From Oxalobacteraceae sp. CFBP 13730 (GTDB lineage: Bacteria; Pseudomonadota; Gammaproteobacteria; Burkholderiales; Burkholderiaceae_D): a stretch of 64,000 nt of DNA. Below, one piece after another: positions 7,378 to 16,257 of the stretch. Made by a program: the position numbers and the translations under genes. Below the pieces are notes generated by a model. That model worked only from the letters and a program-made list of their open reading frames with translations, searched no databases and was not told where the DNA came from. The DNA is taken from contig JACYUQ010000002.1 of assembly GCA_014841835.1 (NCBI GenBank), positions 1,116,001 through 1,180,000 of the forward strand, written 5' to 3'. Positions within the stretch are counted from its first letter, which is position 1. Every line of letters starts with the position of its first letter.

Positions 7378-9075
7378 TTACTGCACCAGCACGTAGCGCC
7401 CCGGCGCAACGTCCGGCACCACGTGCGGATCTACCGGCGTCACAGCGGTGGCGGCGATCTGCGCGGTGGCGTGGCTGCGCAGCCAGTGCTCCCAGGCCGG
7501 CCACCATGAGCCGGCGTGCTGCGGCGCCGCAGCGCACCAGGCGTCGGGATCGAGATAGCGGCCGTCGTGGGCGCGCGTGGCGATCTGGTAGCCGTGCCCG
7601 CCGCTTGCCAGCGGCGGATTGACGACACCGGCATTGTGACCACCGCCCGTCAGGCAGAACGTGATGTCGGCGTCGGCCAGCAGGTGCAGCTTGTACACGG
7701 ACAGCCAGGGCGCGACCGTATCGCGCCGGGTGCCGAGCACGAACATGGGCGCCCGCAGATCGGACAGCGCGACCGGACTGCCGCCCACGCGGTAGCGGCC
7801 CTGCGCCAGATCGTTGTCGAGGTACAGGCTGCGCAGGTACTCGCTTTGCTGGCGGTACGGCATCCGGGTGGCATCGGCGTTCCAGGCCGCCAGGTCGCTG
7901 GTGATGCGACGGCCCTTGCCCAGCAAATAATTCTGCACCATGCGCGACCAGACCATGTCCTTTGAATTGAGCAGCGCAAACGCGCCTTCCATCTGCGTGC
8001 CGTCGAGATAGCCTTTGCCGGCCATCACGTTGTCGAGAAAATTCAGCTGGCTCTCGTCGATGAACAGGCCCAGTTCGCCGGGCTCGCTGAAGTCGACCTG
8101 CGCCGCGAGCAGCGTCAGGCTGGCCAGGCGCTTGTCGCCGTCGCGCGCCATGGCGGCGGCAGCAATGGCCAGCAGCGTGCCGCCCAGGCAGTAGCCGAGC
8201 GCCTGGATCGCGTACCCGGGCCGCAGTGCGGCGACCTGCCCGATGGCCGCCATCACACCCAGCTGCAGGTAATCATCCATCCCGAGATCACGGTCGGTCG
8301 CGTCGGGATTTTTCCAGGAGATCATGAAGACGGTGTGACCCCGGTCGACCAGGTAGCGCACGAGGGAATTGGCGGGGGACAGGTCGAGGATGTAGTACTT
8401 CATGATCCATGGCGGCACCATCAGGACCGGCTCGGCGCAGACGGTGGACGTCGCCGGCTCGTACTGGATCAGCTCGATAAGGCGGTTACGGTACACCACC
8501 TTGCCGGGTGTCACGGCGACACCCCGTCCCGGCCCGAACCCCGTTGGCGCCGTCGCCGCGCCGCCGCTCGCATCGTCGATCGCATTGCGCCAACCCAGCG
8601 CCAGATTCATGCCGCCGGAACGCCAGGTTTCCTTGAGCACGACCGGATTCGTCATCAGGAAATTGGATGGTGAAAACATGTCCAGCACCTGGCGCACGGC
8701 AAAGGTCCAGAGTTGCTCGTGATGCCGTGTCACTCCGGGCACGCCGGTGGTGGCGTTGTCCCACCATTGTTGTTCGAGCAGGAATGCCTGGTAGATCAGG
8801 TTGAACGGCCACGCCTGCCATTCGGGCGCAGCGAAGCGGCGGTCTTGCGGCAAGGGGACGATGCAGGGGGCGGACTTCTGGCCGGCATCGGCTGCGGCGC
8901 TTGCAGCCAGGCGCAGCATCTTGCGCTGCGCCTTGCTGACCAGTTCGCGCTGCTTGTCGGGGGAACCGGCCAGGTGCACCAGCCAGTCGGTGGCGGCCGC
9001 CGCCACCGAGGCGGGGGAAAGGCCCTGCGTCCACCAGGCGATCTGGGCGTGCAGTGCACGGTCGAGTTCGCGCAC
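7378..9075 (-). CDS. phaC: polyhydroxyalkanoate synthase, class I-like
   Basis: 565 aa from a GTG at 9075. This is an alpha/beta-hydrolase that polymerises 3-hydroxyacyl-CoA into PHA granules. The lipase-like box GYCLGG (near residue 293) carries the catalytic Cys; the Asp lies in GTRRDTVAPW and the His in GGHNAGVVNPP. The start is unresolved: a strong ribosome site (GGAGGG, 9140-9146) sits 65 bp upstream and the frame is open back to the usp stop at 9148, yet no ATG, GTG or TTG lies between. PhaC N-termini are often longer than this one, so a non-standard start (for example CTG at 9124-9126) is possible. Probably transcribed with the upstream usp gene. Confidence 0.87.
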   Translation of the reverse strand: MRELDRALHAQIAWWTQGLSPASVAAAATDWLVHLAGSPDKQRELVSKAQRKMLRLAASAAADAGQKSAPCIVPLPQDRRFAAPEWQAWPFNLIYQAFLLEQQWWDNATTGVPGVTRHHEQLWTFAVRQVLDMFSPSNFLMTNPVVLKETWRSGGMNLALGWRNAIDDASGGAATAPTGFGPGRGVAVTPGKVVYRNRLIELIQYEPATSTVCAEPVLMVPPWIMKYYILDLSPANSLVRYLVDRGHTVFMISWKNPDATDRDLGMDDYLQLGVMAAIGQVAALRPGYAIQALGYCLGGTLLAIAAAAMARDGDKRLASLTLLAAQVDFSEPGELGLFIDESQLNFLDNVMAGKGYLDGTQMEGAFALLNSKDMVWSRMVQNYLLGKGRRITSDLAAWNADATRMPYRQQSEYLRSLYLDNDLAQGRYRVGGSPVALSDLRAPMFVLGTRRDTVAPWLSVYKLHLLADADITFCLTGGGHNAGVVNPPLASGGHGYQIATRAHDGRYLDPDAWCAAAPQHAGSWWPAWEHWLRSHATAQIAATAVTPVDPHVVPDVAPGRYVLVQ

Positions 9076-9147
9076 CGGCGCCTCGCCATGGATGGCAGAT
9101 CCGGTCGCAGGAAGGGATGGCAGATCTGCGATGCGCTTACCCTCCTC

Positions 9148-9555
9148 TCAGCGAAACAGCAAGACTGGCAGATGCGCGTGCTCGATCACCCGGGCGGTCT
9201 GGCTCGCAAGAATGTGCTCACTGGCGCCGTGACGGCCGTGCGAGCTCATGCAAATCAGGTCAGCATGATGGTCGAGCGCGGCGCGCACGATGTCCTGCCA
9301 CGGTTCGGCGCCGGTCAGGACCTGGCACTCGCACGGCACGCCCAGCGTGTGCGCGGTGTCGGCGACCTGTTCCAGAATGCGCTCCGCATGCGCCAGCGTG
9401 GCCGATGCCAACCCGGCATCAGCGTTGTCGGAAGGCGGGACGACATGCACGGCGACCACCGCCGCGCCAATACCGGCGGCAAACGCCAGGCAGGTGGCCA
9501 TCAGCGGCGTCATCGACAATGACCCGTCGACCGGCAGCAGGATGCGCTGGAACAT
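9148..9555 (-). CDS. universal stress protein, single domain
   Basis: 135 aa, one UspA fold. The N-terminal strand ILLPVDGS and the C-terminal nucleotide loop SSHGRHGASEHILASQT are clear. The third loop glycine of the ATP-binding consensus (G-2x-G-9x-G-S/T) is replaced, so ATP binding may be weak. The gene heads a leftward unit with phaC, which follows in the same reading frame. An FNR-like site lies about 100 bp upstream (9648-9661). Anaerobic and stationary-phase survival is the usual role of FNR/ANR-controlled Usp proteins; that role is inferred here. Confidence 0.85.
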   Translation of the reverse strand: MFQRILLPVDGSLSMTPLMATCLAFAAGIGAAVVAVHVVPPSDNADAGLASATLAHAERILEQVADTAHTLGVPCECQVLTGAEPWQDIVRAALDHHADLICMSSHGRHGASEHILASQTARVIEHAHLPVLLFR

Positions 9556-9647
9556 CGGTCATTCTCCAAAAAAAGATTGTCAGCTTCTCCCGCAGACCAA
9601 GCGGCGGGCATCGGGTTGATCCTAGTCGTGCCGCTGCAAACACCGAT

Positions 9648-9661
9648 ATGACATGCATCAA
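9648..9661. promoter_or_regulatory. FNR-like site for the leftward usp-phaC unit
   Basis: ATGACATGCATCAA, read on the minus strand as TTGATGCATGTCAT, has a perfect TTGAT half. Its centre is 99.5 bp from the usp start. It is one of two sites in the 274-bp divergent promoter region 9556-9829. Confidence 0.6.
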
Positions 9662-9717
9662 AAATCACGGGAATGCACAGCGTCGCGGGCGTGCGCGCCA
9701 TGCCACGCCCGGCAAGT

Positions 9718-9731
9718 TTGATGCAAGTCAA
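9718..9731. promoter_or_regulatory. FNR box for the rightward usp-ATPase unit
   Basis: TTGATGCAAGTCAA, one mismatch from the FNR consensus and identical to common ANR/FNR targets. Centre 105.5 bp before the ATG at 9830. With the site at 9648 it makes the divergent region symmetrical. Confidence 0.72.
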
Positions 9732-9829
9732 ATTCGTTCAAACGGGATGCGCAAGGCGTGAACGTTGCGCTGGACTGACCGCATCGACGCGCCGTACGCT
9801 GGTCAGTCACAGCCATCCGGAGGTGCACC

Positions 9830-10645
9830 ATGTGCTACAAGACCATCGTCGTCCATGTCGACCATTCGCTGCATGCCGAGGCGCGCATGCGCTACGCGGC
9901 GCAACTGGCCGCGCGCTGCGGCGCGCACCTCGTCGGCAGCGCCTTCTCGGGCATTTCGCGCTATGCCGAGGCGGGCAGCACGATGCTGCTGGCGCAGCAG
10001 CACGAACGTCGGGGCGACCACGACAGCGCGCTGGCACGCTTCGACGCGATTGCCATTGCCGAGGGCGTGGCCAGTCATGAGCGGCGCTATGCCGACGACG
10101 AGCCGGCTGGCGGACTGGCGCTGCAAGGCCGCTACGCCGATCTCGTCGTCGTCAGCCAGACCGACCTCGACGATCCGGCGGCGGCGCATCTGGCCGGGCC
10201 AGTACCGGCGCAGGTCGTCCAGGGCAGCGCGCGTCCGGTGCTGGTGCTTCCCCATGCACGCCGGCACGCGACGATCGGCGGACGCATCATGCTGGCATGG
10301 GACGGCAGTCTGCAGGCCACGCGCGCCGTCGCTGGCGCCCTGCCGCTGCTGCGCGATGCCGGCCTGGTGGCGATCGTCCTGTTCCAGCCGTTCGAGGCCA
10401 CCGGGCGCGAACCGGGAACCGATCTTGCGCTGTACCTGGCACGCCAGGGGGTGCGCTGCGAGGTGCATGTCGAACCGTCGCCGATCGACGACGGCGCTGC
10501 CTTGCTGGCATGCACGGATTGCCTGGACGCCGACCTGATCGTGATGGGCGCGTACGGGCGCCCACGCCTGCGCGAAATGGTCCTGGGAGGCGTCACGGAA
10601 ACCCTCCTCGACCGGATGACGGTGCCGGTGCTGATGGCGCACTGA
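9830..10645 (+). CDS. universal stress protein, tandem UspA domains
   Basis: 271 aa with two UspA modules. The first starts IVVHVDHSL and has a degenerate loop; the second starts at IMLAWDGSLQATRAV (about residue 150) and ends VMGAYGRPRLREMVLGGVTETLL, a standard loop. A ribosome site (GGAGG) precedes the ATG at 9830. The stop overlaps the start of the P-type ATPase gene by one base (TGATG), so the two are co-translated. It lies behind an FNR box. Closely similar in architecture to the protein at 16258. Confidence 0.85.
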   Translation: MCYKTIVVHVDHSLHAEARMRYAAQLAARCGAHLVGSAFSGISRYAEAGSTMLLAQQHERRGDHDSALARFDAIAIAEGVASHERRYADDEPAGGLALQGRYADLVVVSQTDLDDPAAAHLAGPVPAQVVQGSARPVLVLPHARRHATIGGRIMLAWDGSLQATRAVAGALPLLRDAGLVAIVLFQPFEATGREPGTDLALYLARQGVRCEVHVEPSPIDDGAALLACTDCLDADLIVMGAYGRPRLREMVLGGVTETLLDRMTVPVLMAH

Positions 10646-13101
10646 TGGCCCCCGACCCGACCGCCGATGGCTTGAGCGCTGCCGAGGCCGCGCACCGCAT
10701 CGCCACCGACGGGCCGAACACGCTGGCCACGGCCGAGCGCCGCACCTGGCGCCGCATCGCAGCCGATGCGGCGCGCGAGCCGATGTTTTTGCTGCTCGTG
10801 GGCGCCGCCGTGCTGTATCTGGTGCTGGGGCAGCTCGACGAAGGCCTGCTGCTGTGCGTGATGGTTGCCGTCAGCCTCGGCCTGGGCCTGTACCAGGAAG
10901 GCAAGACCGAGCGCGCGCTGGCCGCGCTGCGCGACCTGGCCAGTCCGCGCGCGCATGTCCTGCGCGACGGCTGCTGGCACATCATCGACAGCGCCGGCAT
11001 CGTGGCCGGTGATCTCGTCGCGGTCAACGAAGGCGACCGCGTGCCGGCCGATGCTCACGTGCTCAGCAGCACCGGACTGCAGGCCGACGAGTCGCTGCTG
11101 ACGGGCGAATCGATGCCGGTCGATAAGGACGCGACGACAATGCTATATGCCGGGTCACTGGTGCTGCAAGGCCACGCGATCGCCCGCGTGGCCGCCACCG
11201 GCGCACGCAGCGAGCTGGGCCGGATTGCCGCGTCACTGCAGTCGCTGCGGCCAGAGCCGTCCCCGCTGCAACGCCAGAGCGCCGCGCTGGCGCGCGCGTT
11301 TGCCGTGCTGGGCATGGCGTTCAGCGTGGTCCTGGTGCTGGTCTATGGCCTCATGCGCGGCGACTGGCTGCAAGCCGTGCTGGCCGGCATCGCGCTGGCC
11401 ATGTCGATGCTGCCCGAGGAACTCGCGATCGTAATGACGGTGTTTCCCGCGATCGGGGCCTGGCGCCTGGCGCGGCAGCAGGTTCTGGTGCGGCGCCTGC
11501 CGGCGATCGAAACGCTGGGCGCGATCTCGGTCCTGTGCGTCGACAAGACCGGCACGCTGACGGCCAACCGGATGGCCGTTGCGATGCTGTACGCACACGG
11601 CGCGCGCCATCCGGTCACGTCGCAGGCCCTGCCGGCCGCGCTGTTGCCGCTGCTTGAAACGGCGGTACTGGCCAGCACCGCGACGGGGCCGGACCCGATC
11701 GACCGGGCGGTGCAGCGTCTTGGTGCATCATGCCTGCCGTCGGCGCAGCGCCACACCGACTGGTCACTGGCGCACGAATACGGTGTCAGCGCACAGCAGC
11801 GTGCACTGGTGCAGGTGTGGCGGCGCCCCGACGGCATCCTGATCGCTGCCGCCAAGGGCGCGCCGGAAACCGTGCTGGGGTGGTGTCATGACGATGCCGC
11901 GCTGCTGGCTGCAGCATCATCCATGGCGCAGGACGGCCTGCGCATGCTGGCGGTGGCGCAGGCCGTCCTGCCCGACGCCAGCTGGCCGGTCGCGCCAGCC
12001 GATATCGCGTTCACGCCAGCGGGGCTGCTGGCCCTGGCCGACCCGCTGCGCCCCGAGATCCCCGCGTGCGTCACGCGCTGTGCCGGGGCCGGCATCCGGG
12101 TCGTGATGATCACGGGCGACCATCCGGACACGGCGCGCGCCATCGCACGACAGGCGGGTCTTGCCGACACGCCGGTGCTCACCGGCGCGGCGCTCGATGC
12201 GCTCGATGATGCGGCACTGGACGAGCGCATCGGTGCGCTCACCATCTGCGCGCGCATTGCGCCGACACAGAAACTGCGCCTGGTCCAGGCGTTCGCACGG
12301 GGCGGCGCCACCGTCGCCATGACGGGCGATGGCGTCAACGATGCGCCGGCATTCAAGGCCGCCCACGTGGGCATCGCGATGGGCGGTCGCGGCACCGATG
12401 TGGCGCGCGAGGCGGCGGCGCTGGTGCTGCTGGACGACCGCTTTGCGTCGATCGTCGATGCCATCGGCGCCGGCCGCCGGATCCACGACAACCTGCGCAA
12501 GTCGATCCGCTACGTCATTTCGATGCATGCGCCGATCGCCGGCATGGCCATCCTGCCGATCCTCGCCGGCTGGCCGCCGCTGCTGTATCCGATGCACATC
12601 GTGTTCATGGAGCTGATCATCGATCCCGCCTGCACGCTGGTGTTCGAAAACGAGCCGGCTGGCCCCGGTGCGATGCTGCGCCCGCCGCGCGATCCGCACG
12701 CGCCGCTGTTGACACCTGGCGCCCTGGCCCGCACGCTGGCCATGGGCCTGGGTCCTTTGGTGGCAGTGGCCGGCGCGTATGGCTGGGCGCTGGGCGCGCT
12801 GGCGCCTGCCGAGGCACGCGCGTTCGGATTTATCACGCTGGTGTTTGCCAACCTGTCGCTGATCCTGGTCAACCGCGCAGCGGACACCAGCCTGTTCGGT
12901 TCGCTGCGCCAGCCGAACCGGATCCTCTGGCTGGTCGTGGCGGCGGCCCTGGGCCTGCTGGCCCTGGCGCTGTACGTGCCGTGGCTGGCGGCGCTGTTCC
13001 AGTTTGCGGTGCTGGCGCCGGCAACCATCGCTGGCGCAGGCGTCATTGGCCTGGCAGGCGCGCTGCTGCCGGCACTGCTGTTGCGGCGGCATCGACATTG
13101 A
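10645..13101 (+). CDS. cation-transporting P-type ATPase, ion unknown
   Basis: 818 aa from ATG 10645, one base inside the usp stop codon; the longer open frame upstream is a shadow of usp. All P-type motifs are present: TGES (actuator domain), D300 in DKTGTLT (phosphorylation site), KGAPE, MITGDHP and TGDGVNDAPA, with about ten membrane helices. Helix M4 reads MLPEELAIV, PEEL in place of the PEGL of calcium pumps, and M6 reads ELIIDPACTLVFE. That combination marks a bacterial P2-like subgroup whose ion is not settled. Translational coupling to a tandem Usp protein and an FNR box upstream suggest ion homeostasis during oxygen limitation. Confidence 0.85.
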   Translation: MAPDPTADGLSAAEAAHRIATDGPNTLATAERRTWRRIAADAAREPMFLLLVGAAVLYLVLGQLDEGLLLCVMVAVSLGLGLYQEGKTERALAALRDLASPRAHVLRDGCWHIIDSAGIVAGDLVAVNEGDRVPADAHVLSSTGLQADESLLTGESMPVDKDATTMLYAGSLVLQGHAIARVAATGARSELGRIAASLQSLRPEPSPLQRQSAALARAFAVLGMAFSVVLVLVYGLMRGDWLQAVLAGIALAMSMLPEELAIVMTVFPAIGAWRLARQQVLVRRLPAIETLGAISVLCVDKTGTLTANRMAVAMLYAHGARHPVTSQALPAALLPLLETAVLASTATGPDPIDRAVQRLGASCLPSAQRHTDWSLAHEYGVSAQQRALVQVWRRPDGILIAAAKGAPETVLGWCHDDAALLAAASSMAQDGLRMLAVAQAVLPDASWPVAPADIAFTPAGLLALADPLRPEIPACVTRCAGAGIRVVMITGDHPDTARAIARQAGLADTPVLTGAALDALDDAALDERIGALTICARIAPTQKLRLVQAFARGGATVAMTGDGVNDAPAFKAAHVGIAMGGRGTDVAREAAALVLLDDRFASIVDAIGAGRRIHDNLRKSIRYVISMHAPIAGMAILPILAGWPPLLYPMHIVFMELIIDPACTLVFENEPAGPGAMLRPPRDPHAPLLTPGALARTLAMGLGPLVAVAGAYGWALGALAPAEARAFGFITLVFANLSLILVNRAADTSLFGSLRQPNRILWLVVAAALGLLALALYVPWLAALFQFAVLAPATIAGAGVIGLAGALLPALLLRRHRH

Positions 13102-13150
13102 CCAGTTCGCTGCACATAAGGATTTACATCAATAACCAATCAGTTTTTTT

Positions 13151-13164
13151 TTGATGCAAATCAA
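13151..13164. promoter_or_regulatory. FNR box upstream of the GGDEF-fnr operon
   Basis: TTGATGCAAATCAA is a perfect consensus match, preceded by a T-tract (13144-13150). The centre is 105.5 bp before the ATG at 13263. Because fnr is the second gene of this operon, the site implies autoregulation. Confidence 0.8.
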
Positions 13165-13262
13165 GAATTAAGAAGATATATGACCTCTTCAGCAACTTAA
13201 TCTCGACGTGGCCCAGTGATAGGCCTATTGTCAATACATTCAGCACACCACGCCGGAAGGTC

Positions 13263-14234
13263 ATGACATCCACGCCAGCCATTCAGCCAGCTTGCGCCAG
13301 CACTGCCGGGGAATTGGCGGCGTCCGTGTTTTACCATAGCCGCGACGCCATCATGATCACGGCCCTGGACGGCGCGATTCTGGCGGTCAACCGCGCATTT
13401 TGCACCATCACCGGGTACACCGAAGACGACGTACGCGGCAAGAATCCGCGCATCCTCAAGTCGGGGCTGCAAGACCGCGCCTTCTATGCCCGCATGTGGC
13501 AGGCCATCACCAGCCAGGGCTACTGGCAGGGCGAAGCCTGGAACCGGCGCAAGGATGGCACGCTGTTTGCCGAGCGTTTGACGATCATTGCGGTCCCGGG
13601 CGCCGATGGCACACCGCATCACTACCTTGCCATGTTCGCCGATGTCACCAGCGCCAGCATCCAGCGTCAGCGTCTCGAAGAACGCGCGAACCATGATGCG
13701 CTGACAGGTCTGCCCAACCGCGTCCTGCTTGGCGAGCGGCTCGAACAGTTGCTGACATGCGCGCGCGACACGGCGTCCGGGGTGGCGCTTGCCTTTATCG
13801 ACCTCGACGGGTTCAAACAGGTCAACGACACCCTGGGCCATCCGGCCGGCGACCGCCTGCTGGCCAGCATCGCGCAGAACCTGCGCGCTGCACTGCGTGG
13901 GTCGGACACGCTGGCACGTTTCGGCGGCGACGAGTTCGTCGCCGCCCTGCCCGGCATGCATGACGACGCGGTACTGGCTGCATTGCTCGCACGCGTGGCC
14001 GCTGCCGCCCGCGCGCCGATCCTCGTCGATGGCAAGGCGATCTGCCTGTCAGCCAGCATCGGGGTGGCGCTGTTTCCACGGGATGGCACCACGGCGGCGC
14101 AACTGATTACCCATGCCGACGCCGCGATGTATGCGGCCAAACGTGCAATGCGCGGCGGCGCGTGCCCCATCCATGTTTCCGCAGCCAGTCCGGCAGGCGG
14201 AAAGCGTCACCACCATAAGGTACTACCACCATGA
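13263..14234 (+). CDS. PAS-GGDEF diguanylate cyclase
   Basis: 323 aa. A PAS domain (about residues 15-130, with ILAVNRAFCTITGYTEDDV) is followed by a GGDEF domain. The catalytic motif GGDEF at 221-225 is intact, and an RxxD inhibitory site (RGSD) lies five residues before it, so the enzyme should make c-di-GMP from GTP under product inhibition. No membrane segment is seen, so the PAS ligand would be a cytosolic signal; no haem or flavin ligand can be assigned by eye. GGAAGG precedes the ATG. The stop overlaps the fnr start (ATGA), so cyclase and regulator are translated together. Confidence 0.9.
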   Translation: MTSTPAIQPACASTAGELAASVFYHSRDAIMITALDGAILAVNRAFCTITGYTEDDVRGKNPRILKSGLQDRAFYARMWQAITSQGYWQGEAWNRRKDGTLFAERLTIIAVPGADGTPHHYLAMFADVTSASIQRQRLEERANHDALTGLPNRVLLGERLEQLLTCARDTASGVALAFIDLDGFKQVNDTLGHPAGDRLLASIAQNLRAALRGSDTLARFGGDEFVAALPGMHDDAVLAALLARVAAAARAPILVDGKAICLSASIGVALFPRDGTTAAQLITHADAAMYAAKRAMRGGACPIHVSAASPAGGKRHHHKVLPP

Positions 14235-15001
14235 ATGCACCGCTACGCGCGGCCCCTGTTCCGGCCCCACGCGGTTCCCTGCCGGTCATGAAAGGCCAGT
14301 GCGGCGACTGCAACACCGGTGGCCTGTGTCTGTCCACCGGGCTGGATTCGGGCAGCAAGGTGCGCTTCGATCGCCTGGTTGGCCAGCATCGCCGCATCGC
14401 GGCCGGTGACACGCTGTACCGCACCGGCCAGCCCCTGCGCAGCCTGTACGCGCTGCGCTGCGGCTTCTTCAAGACCCGCCGACCTGGTCCTGCGGGGGAC
14501 CAGATCACCGGTTTCCCGATGGCCGGTGAACTGATGGGGCTGGAAGCGGTGGGCACGGGCATCCATCAGTCCGACGCGATCGCGCTCGAGGACAGCATCG
14601 TGTGCGAACTGCCGTTCCCGGCGCTCGAGCGCTTGTTCGAGGACATTCCCAGCCTGCATCGCCGCTTCTACCGTCTGATGAGCTGTGAAATCAACCGTCA
14701 GCAGCACCTGATGCTCCTGCTTGGCCATATGCGGGCGGAGCAGCGGATGGCGACGTTTCTGGCCGACATGGGGGCAGCATACGCAGCGCGCGGCTATTCG
14801 CCCGCACAATTCCAGCTGCGCATGTCGCGTGAAGACATCGGCAGCTATCTCGGCCTGACCATCGAAAGCATCAGCCGCCTGCTGGGCCGCTTCACCAAGC
14901 TGGGGCTGATCACGGTCGACAAGCGCACCATCGTGCTGACCGATCCGCAACGGATCGCCGCGATGGCAAACGGCTTCTCGCCCTGCAGTCCGATGGTCTG
15001 A
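14231..15001 (+). CDS. fnr: FNR/ANR-type oxygen-sensing transcription regulator
   Basis: 256 aa of the CRP-FNR family. The N-terminal cluster C24-x2-C27-x5-C33 and the distant C125 (SIVCELPF) reproduce the four [4Fe-4S] ligands of E. coli FNR in the same spacing. The recognition helix ESISRLLGR carries the Glu, Ser and Arg that read TTGAT half-sites. At low oxygen the protein should dimerise and bind TTGAT-N4-ATCAA, a motif found repeatedly in this window. The ATG overlaps the GGDEF stop. There is no separate promoter of its own apparent, so it probably depends on the FNR box at 13151. Confidence 0.93.
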   Translation: MNAPLRAAPVPAPRGSLPVMKGQCGDCNTGGLCLSTGLDSGSKVRFDRLVGQHRRIAAGDTLYRTGQPLRSLYALRCGFFKTRRPGPAGDQITGFPMAGELMGLEAVGTGIHQSDAIALEDSIVCELPFPALERLFEDIPSLHRRFYRLMSCEINRQQHLMLLLGHMRAEQRMATFLADMGAAYAARGYSPAQFQLRMSREDIGSYLGLTIESISRLLGRFTKLGLITVDKRTIVLTDPQRIAAMANGFSPCSPMV

Positions 15002-15035
15002 CCGGCCGTATGGCCGCCAGGGCAAGCTGGCCGGT

Positions 15036-15049
15036 TTGATGCATATCAT
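15036..15049. promoter_or_regulatory. FNR box upstream of the alcohol dehydrogenase
   Basis: TTGATGCATATCAT, one mismatch at the last base. Centre 108.5 bp before the ATG at 15151, the same spacing seen at the other FNR-controlled genes in this island. Confidence 0.68.
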
Positions 15050-15150
15050 GGATTTTGCGCCCCCTCCCGGTCATCGTTGCCAGGACCGCCAAACAACGCC
15101 AAACAGCGGCGGCCGGCGCGACAGCAAGCACGACGACCTCGGAGGTTTTC

Positions 15151-16206
15151 ATGAACATGATGAACGCAGCAGTCTTCACCGGGCCCGGCCGCATCATCCT
15201 GGACCGCAAACCCGTTCCGGTTGCCGGTCCCGGCGAGGCCGTCATCCGGATCACGCTGACGACAATCTGCGGCACTGACGTGCATATCCTGAAAGGCGAA
15301 TACCCCGTCAAGCCGGGCCTGACGATCGGGCACGAGCCGGTAGGCACGATCCACCAACTGGGCCCCGGCGTGACCGGCTACCGGATTGGCCAGCGGGTAG
15401 TCGTGGGCGCCATCACGCCGTGTGGACAGTGCCATACCTGCCTGGATGGCCACCAGTCGCAGTGCGGTGGCCGCGCTATCGGCGGCTGGCGCTTCGGCAA
15501 CACGATCGACGGCTGCCAGGCCGACTATCTGAAGGTGCCGTTTGCGATGGCCAACCTGGCGCCGATTCCCGACGGCCTGACCGATGAGCAGGTACTGATG
15601 TGCCCCGACATCATGAGCACCGGCTTTGGCGGCGCCGAACGTGGCGGCATCCGGCTGGGCGATACGGTCGCCATCTTCGCCCAGGGCCCCATCGGCCTGT
15701 GCGCCACCGCCGGCGCACGGCTGCGCGGCGCCAGTTGCATCATTGCCGTCGACAGTGTCCCGGAGCGCCTGAAGATGGCCCGCCAACTGGGCGCGGATCA
15801 CGCGATCCATTACCGCGCCACCAACCCGGTCGAAGAGATCATGCGGCTGACCGGGGGCCAGGGCGTCGACGTTGCCATCGAGGCGCTCGGCACCCAGCAG
15901 ACGTTCGAACACTGCCTGCGCGCGCTCAAGCCGGGCGGCACCCTGTCGAGTCTGGGCGTGTATTCCGGCAAGCTGTCGCTGCCGGTCGACGCCTTTGCGG
16001 CCGGGTTGGGCGACCAGTCGCTGGTCACCACGCTGTGCCCCGGCGGCAAGGAGCGCATGCGCCGCCTGATGGCCATCGTCGCCTCCGGCCGCCTCGACCT
16101 GCAACCGCTGATCACGCACCGCTTCCGCCTCGAGCAGATCGAACAAGCGTACGAGCTGTTCGCCAATGGGCGCGACGGCGTGCTGAAAGTCGCGATCACG
16201 CCCTGA
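15151..16206 (+). CDS. zinc-dependent alcohol dehydrogenase (MDR family)
   Basis: 351 aa from the ATG at 15151 with GGAGGT just upstream; a longer frame from 15055 is less likely. Catalytic zinc ligands C40, H61 and E62 (GHE) and an Asp in MCPDIMSTGFGG match the T. brockii-type secondary alcohol dehydrogenase subgroup. Structural zinc cysteines C91, C94, C97 and C105 are all present. The Rossmann segment AQGPIGLCATAGARLRG is followed by an acidic residue (IIAVDS), which favours NAD over NADP. It probably regenerates NAD by aldehyde or ketone reduction when oxygen is low; the substrate cannot be read from sequence. An FNR box lies upstream and a usp gene 51 bp downstream. Confidence 0.88.
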   Translation: MNMMNAAVFTGPGRIILDRKPVPVAGPGEAVIRITLTTICGTDVHILKGEYPVKPGLTIGHEPVGTIHQLGPGVTGYRIGQRVVVGAITPCGQCHTCLDGHQSQCGGRAIGGWRFGNTIDGCQADYLKVPFAMANLAPIPDGLTDEQVLMCPDIMSTGFGGAERGGIRLGDTVAIFAQGPIGLCATAGARLRGASCIIAVDSVPERLKMARQLGADHAIHYRATNPVEEIMRLTGGQGVDVAIEALGTQQTFEHCLRALKPGGTLSSLGVYSGKLSLPVDAFAAGLGDQSLVTTLCPGGKERMRRLMAIVASGRLDLQPLITHRFRLEQIEQAYELFANGRDGVLKVAITP

Positions 16207-16257
16207 CGGCCGGCTCGCTCAACCAGGTTCGCCACGTGACCCACTGAGGGGAAAACC

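Noticed and set aside
7249-7509. Plus-strand frame antisense to the phaC 3' end
   Set aside because: No ribosome site and biased composition typical of a shadow frame.
9614-9627. TTGATCCTAGTCGT as a further FNR box
   Set aside because: The right half has only a two-base match to ATCAA.
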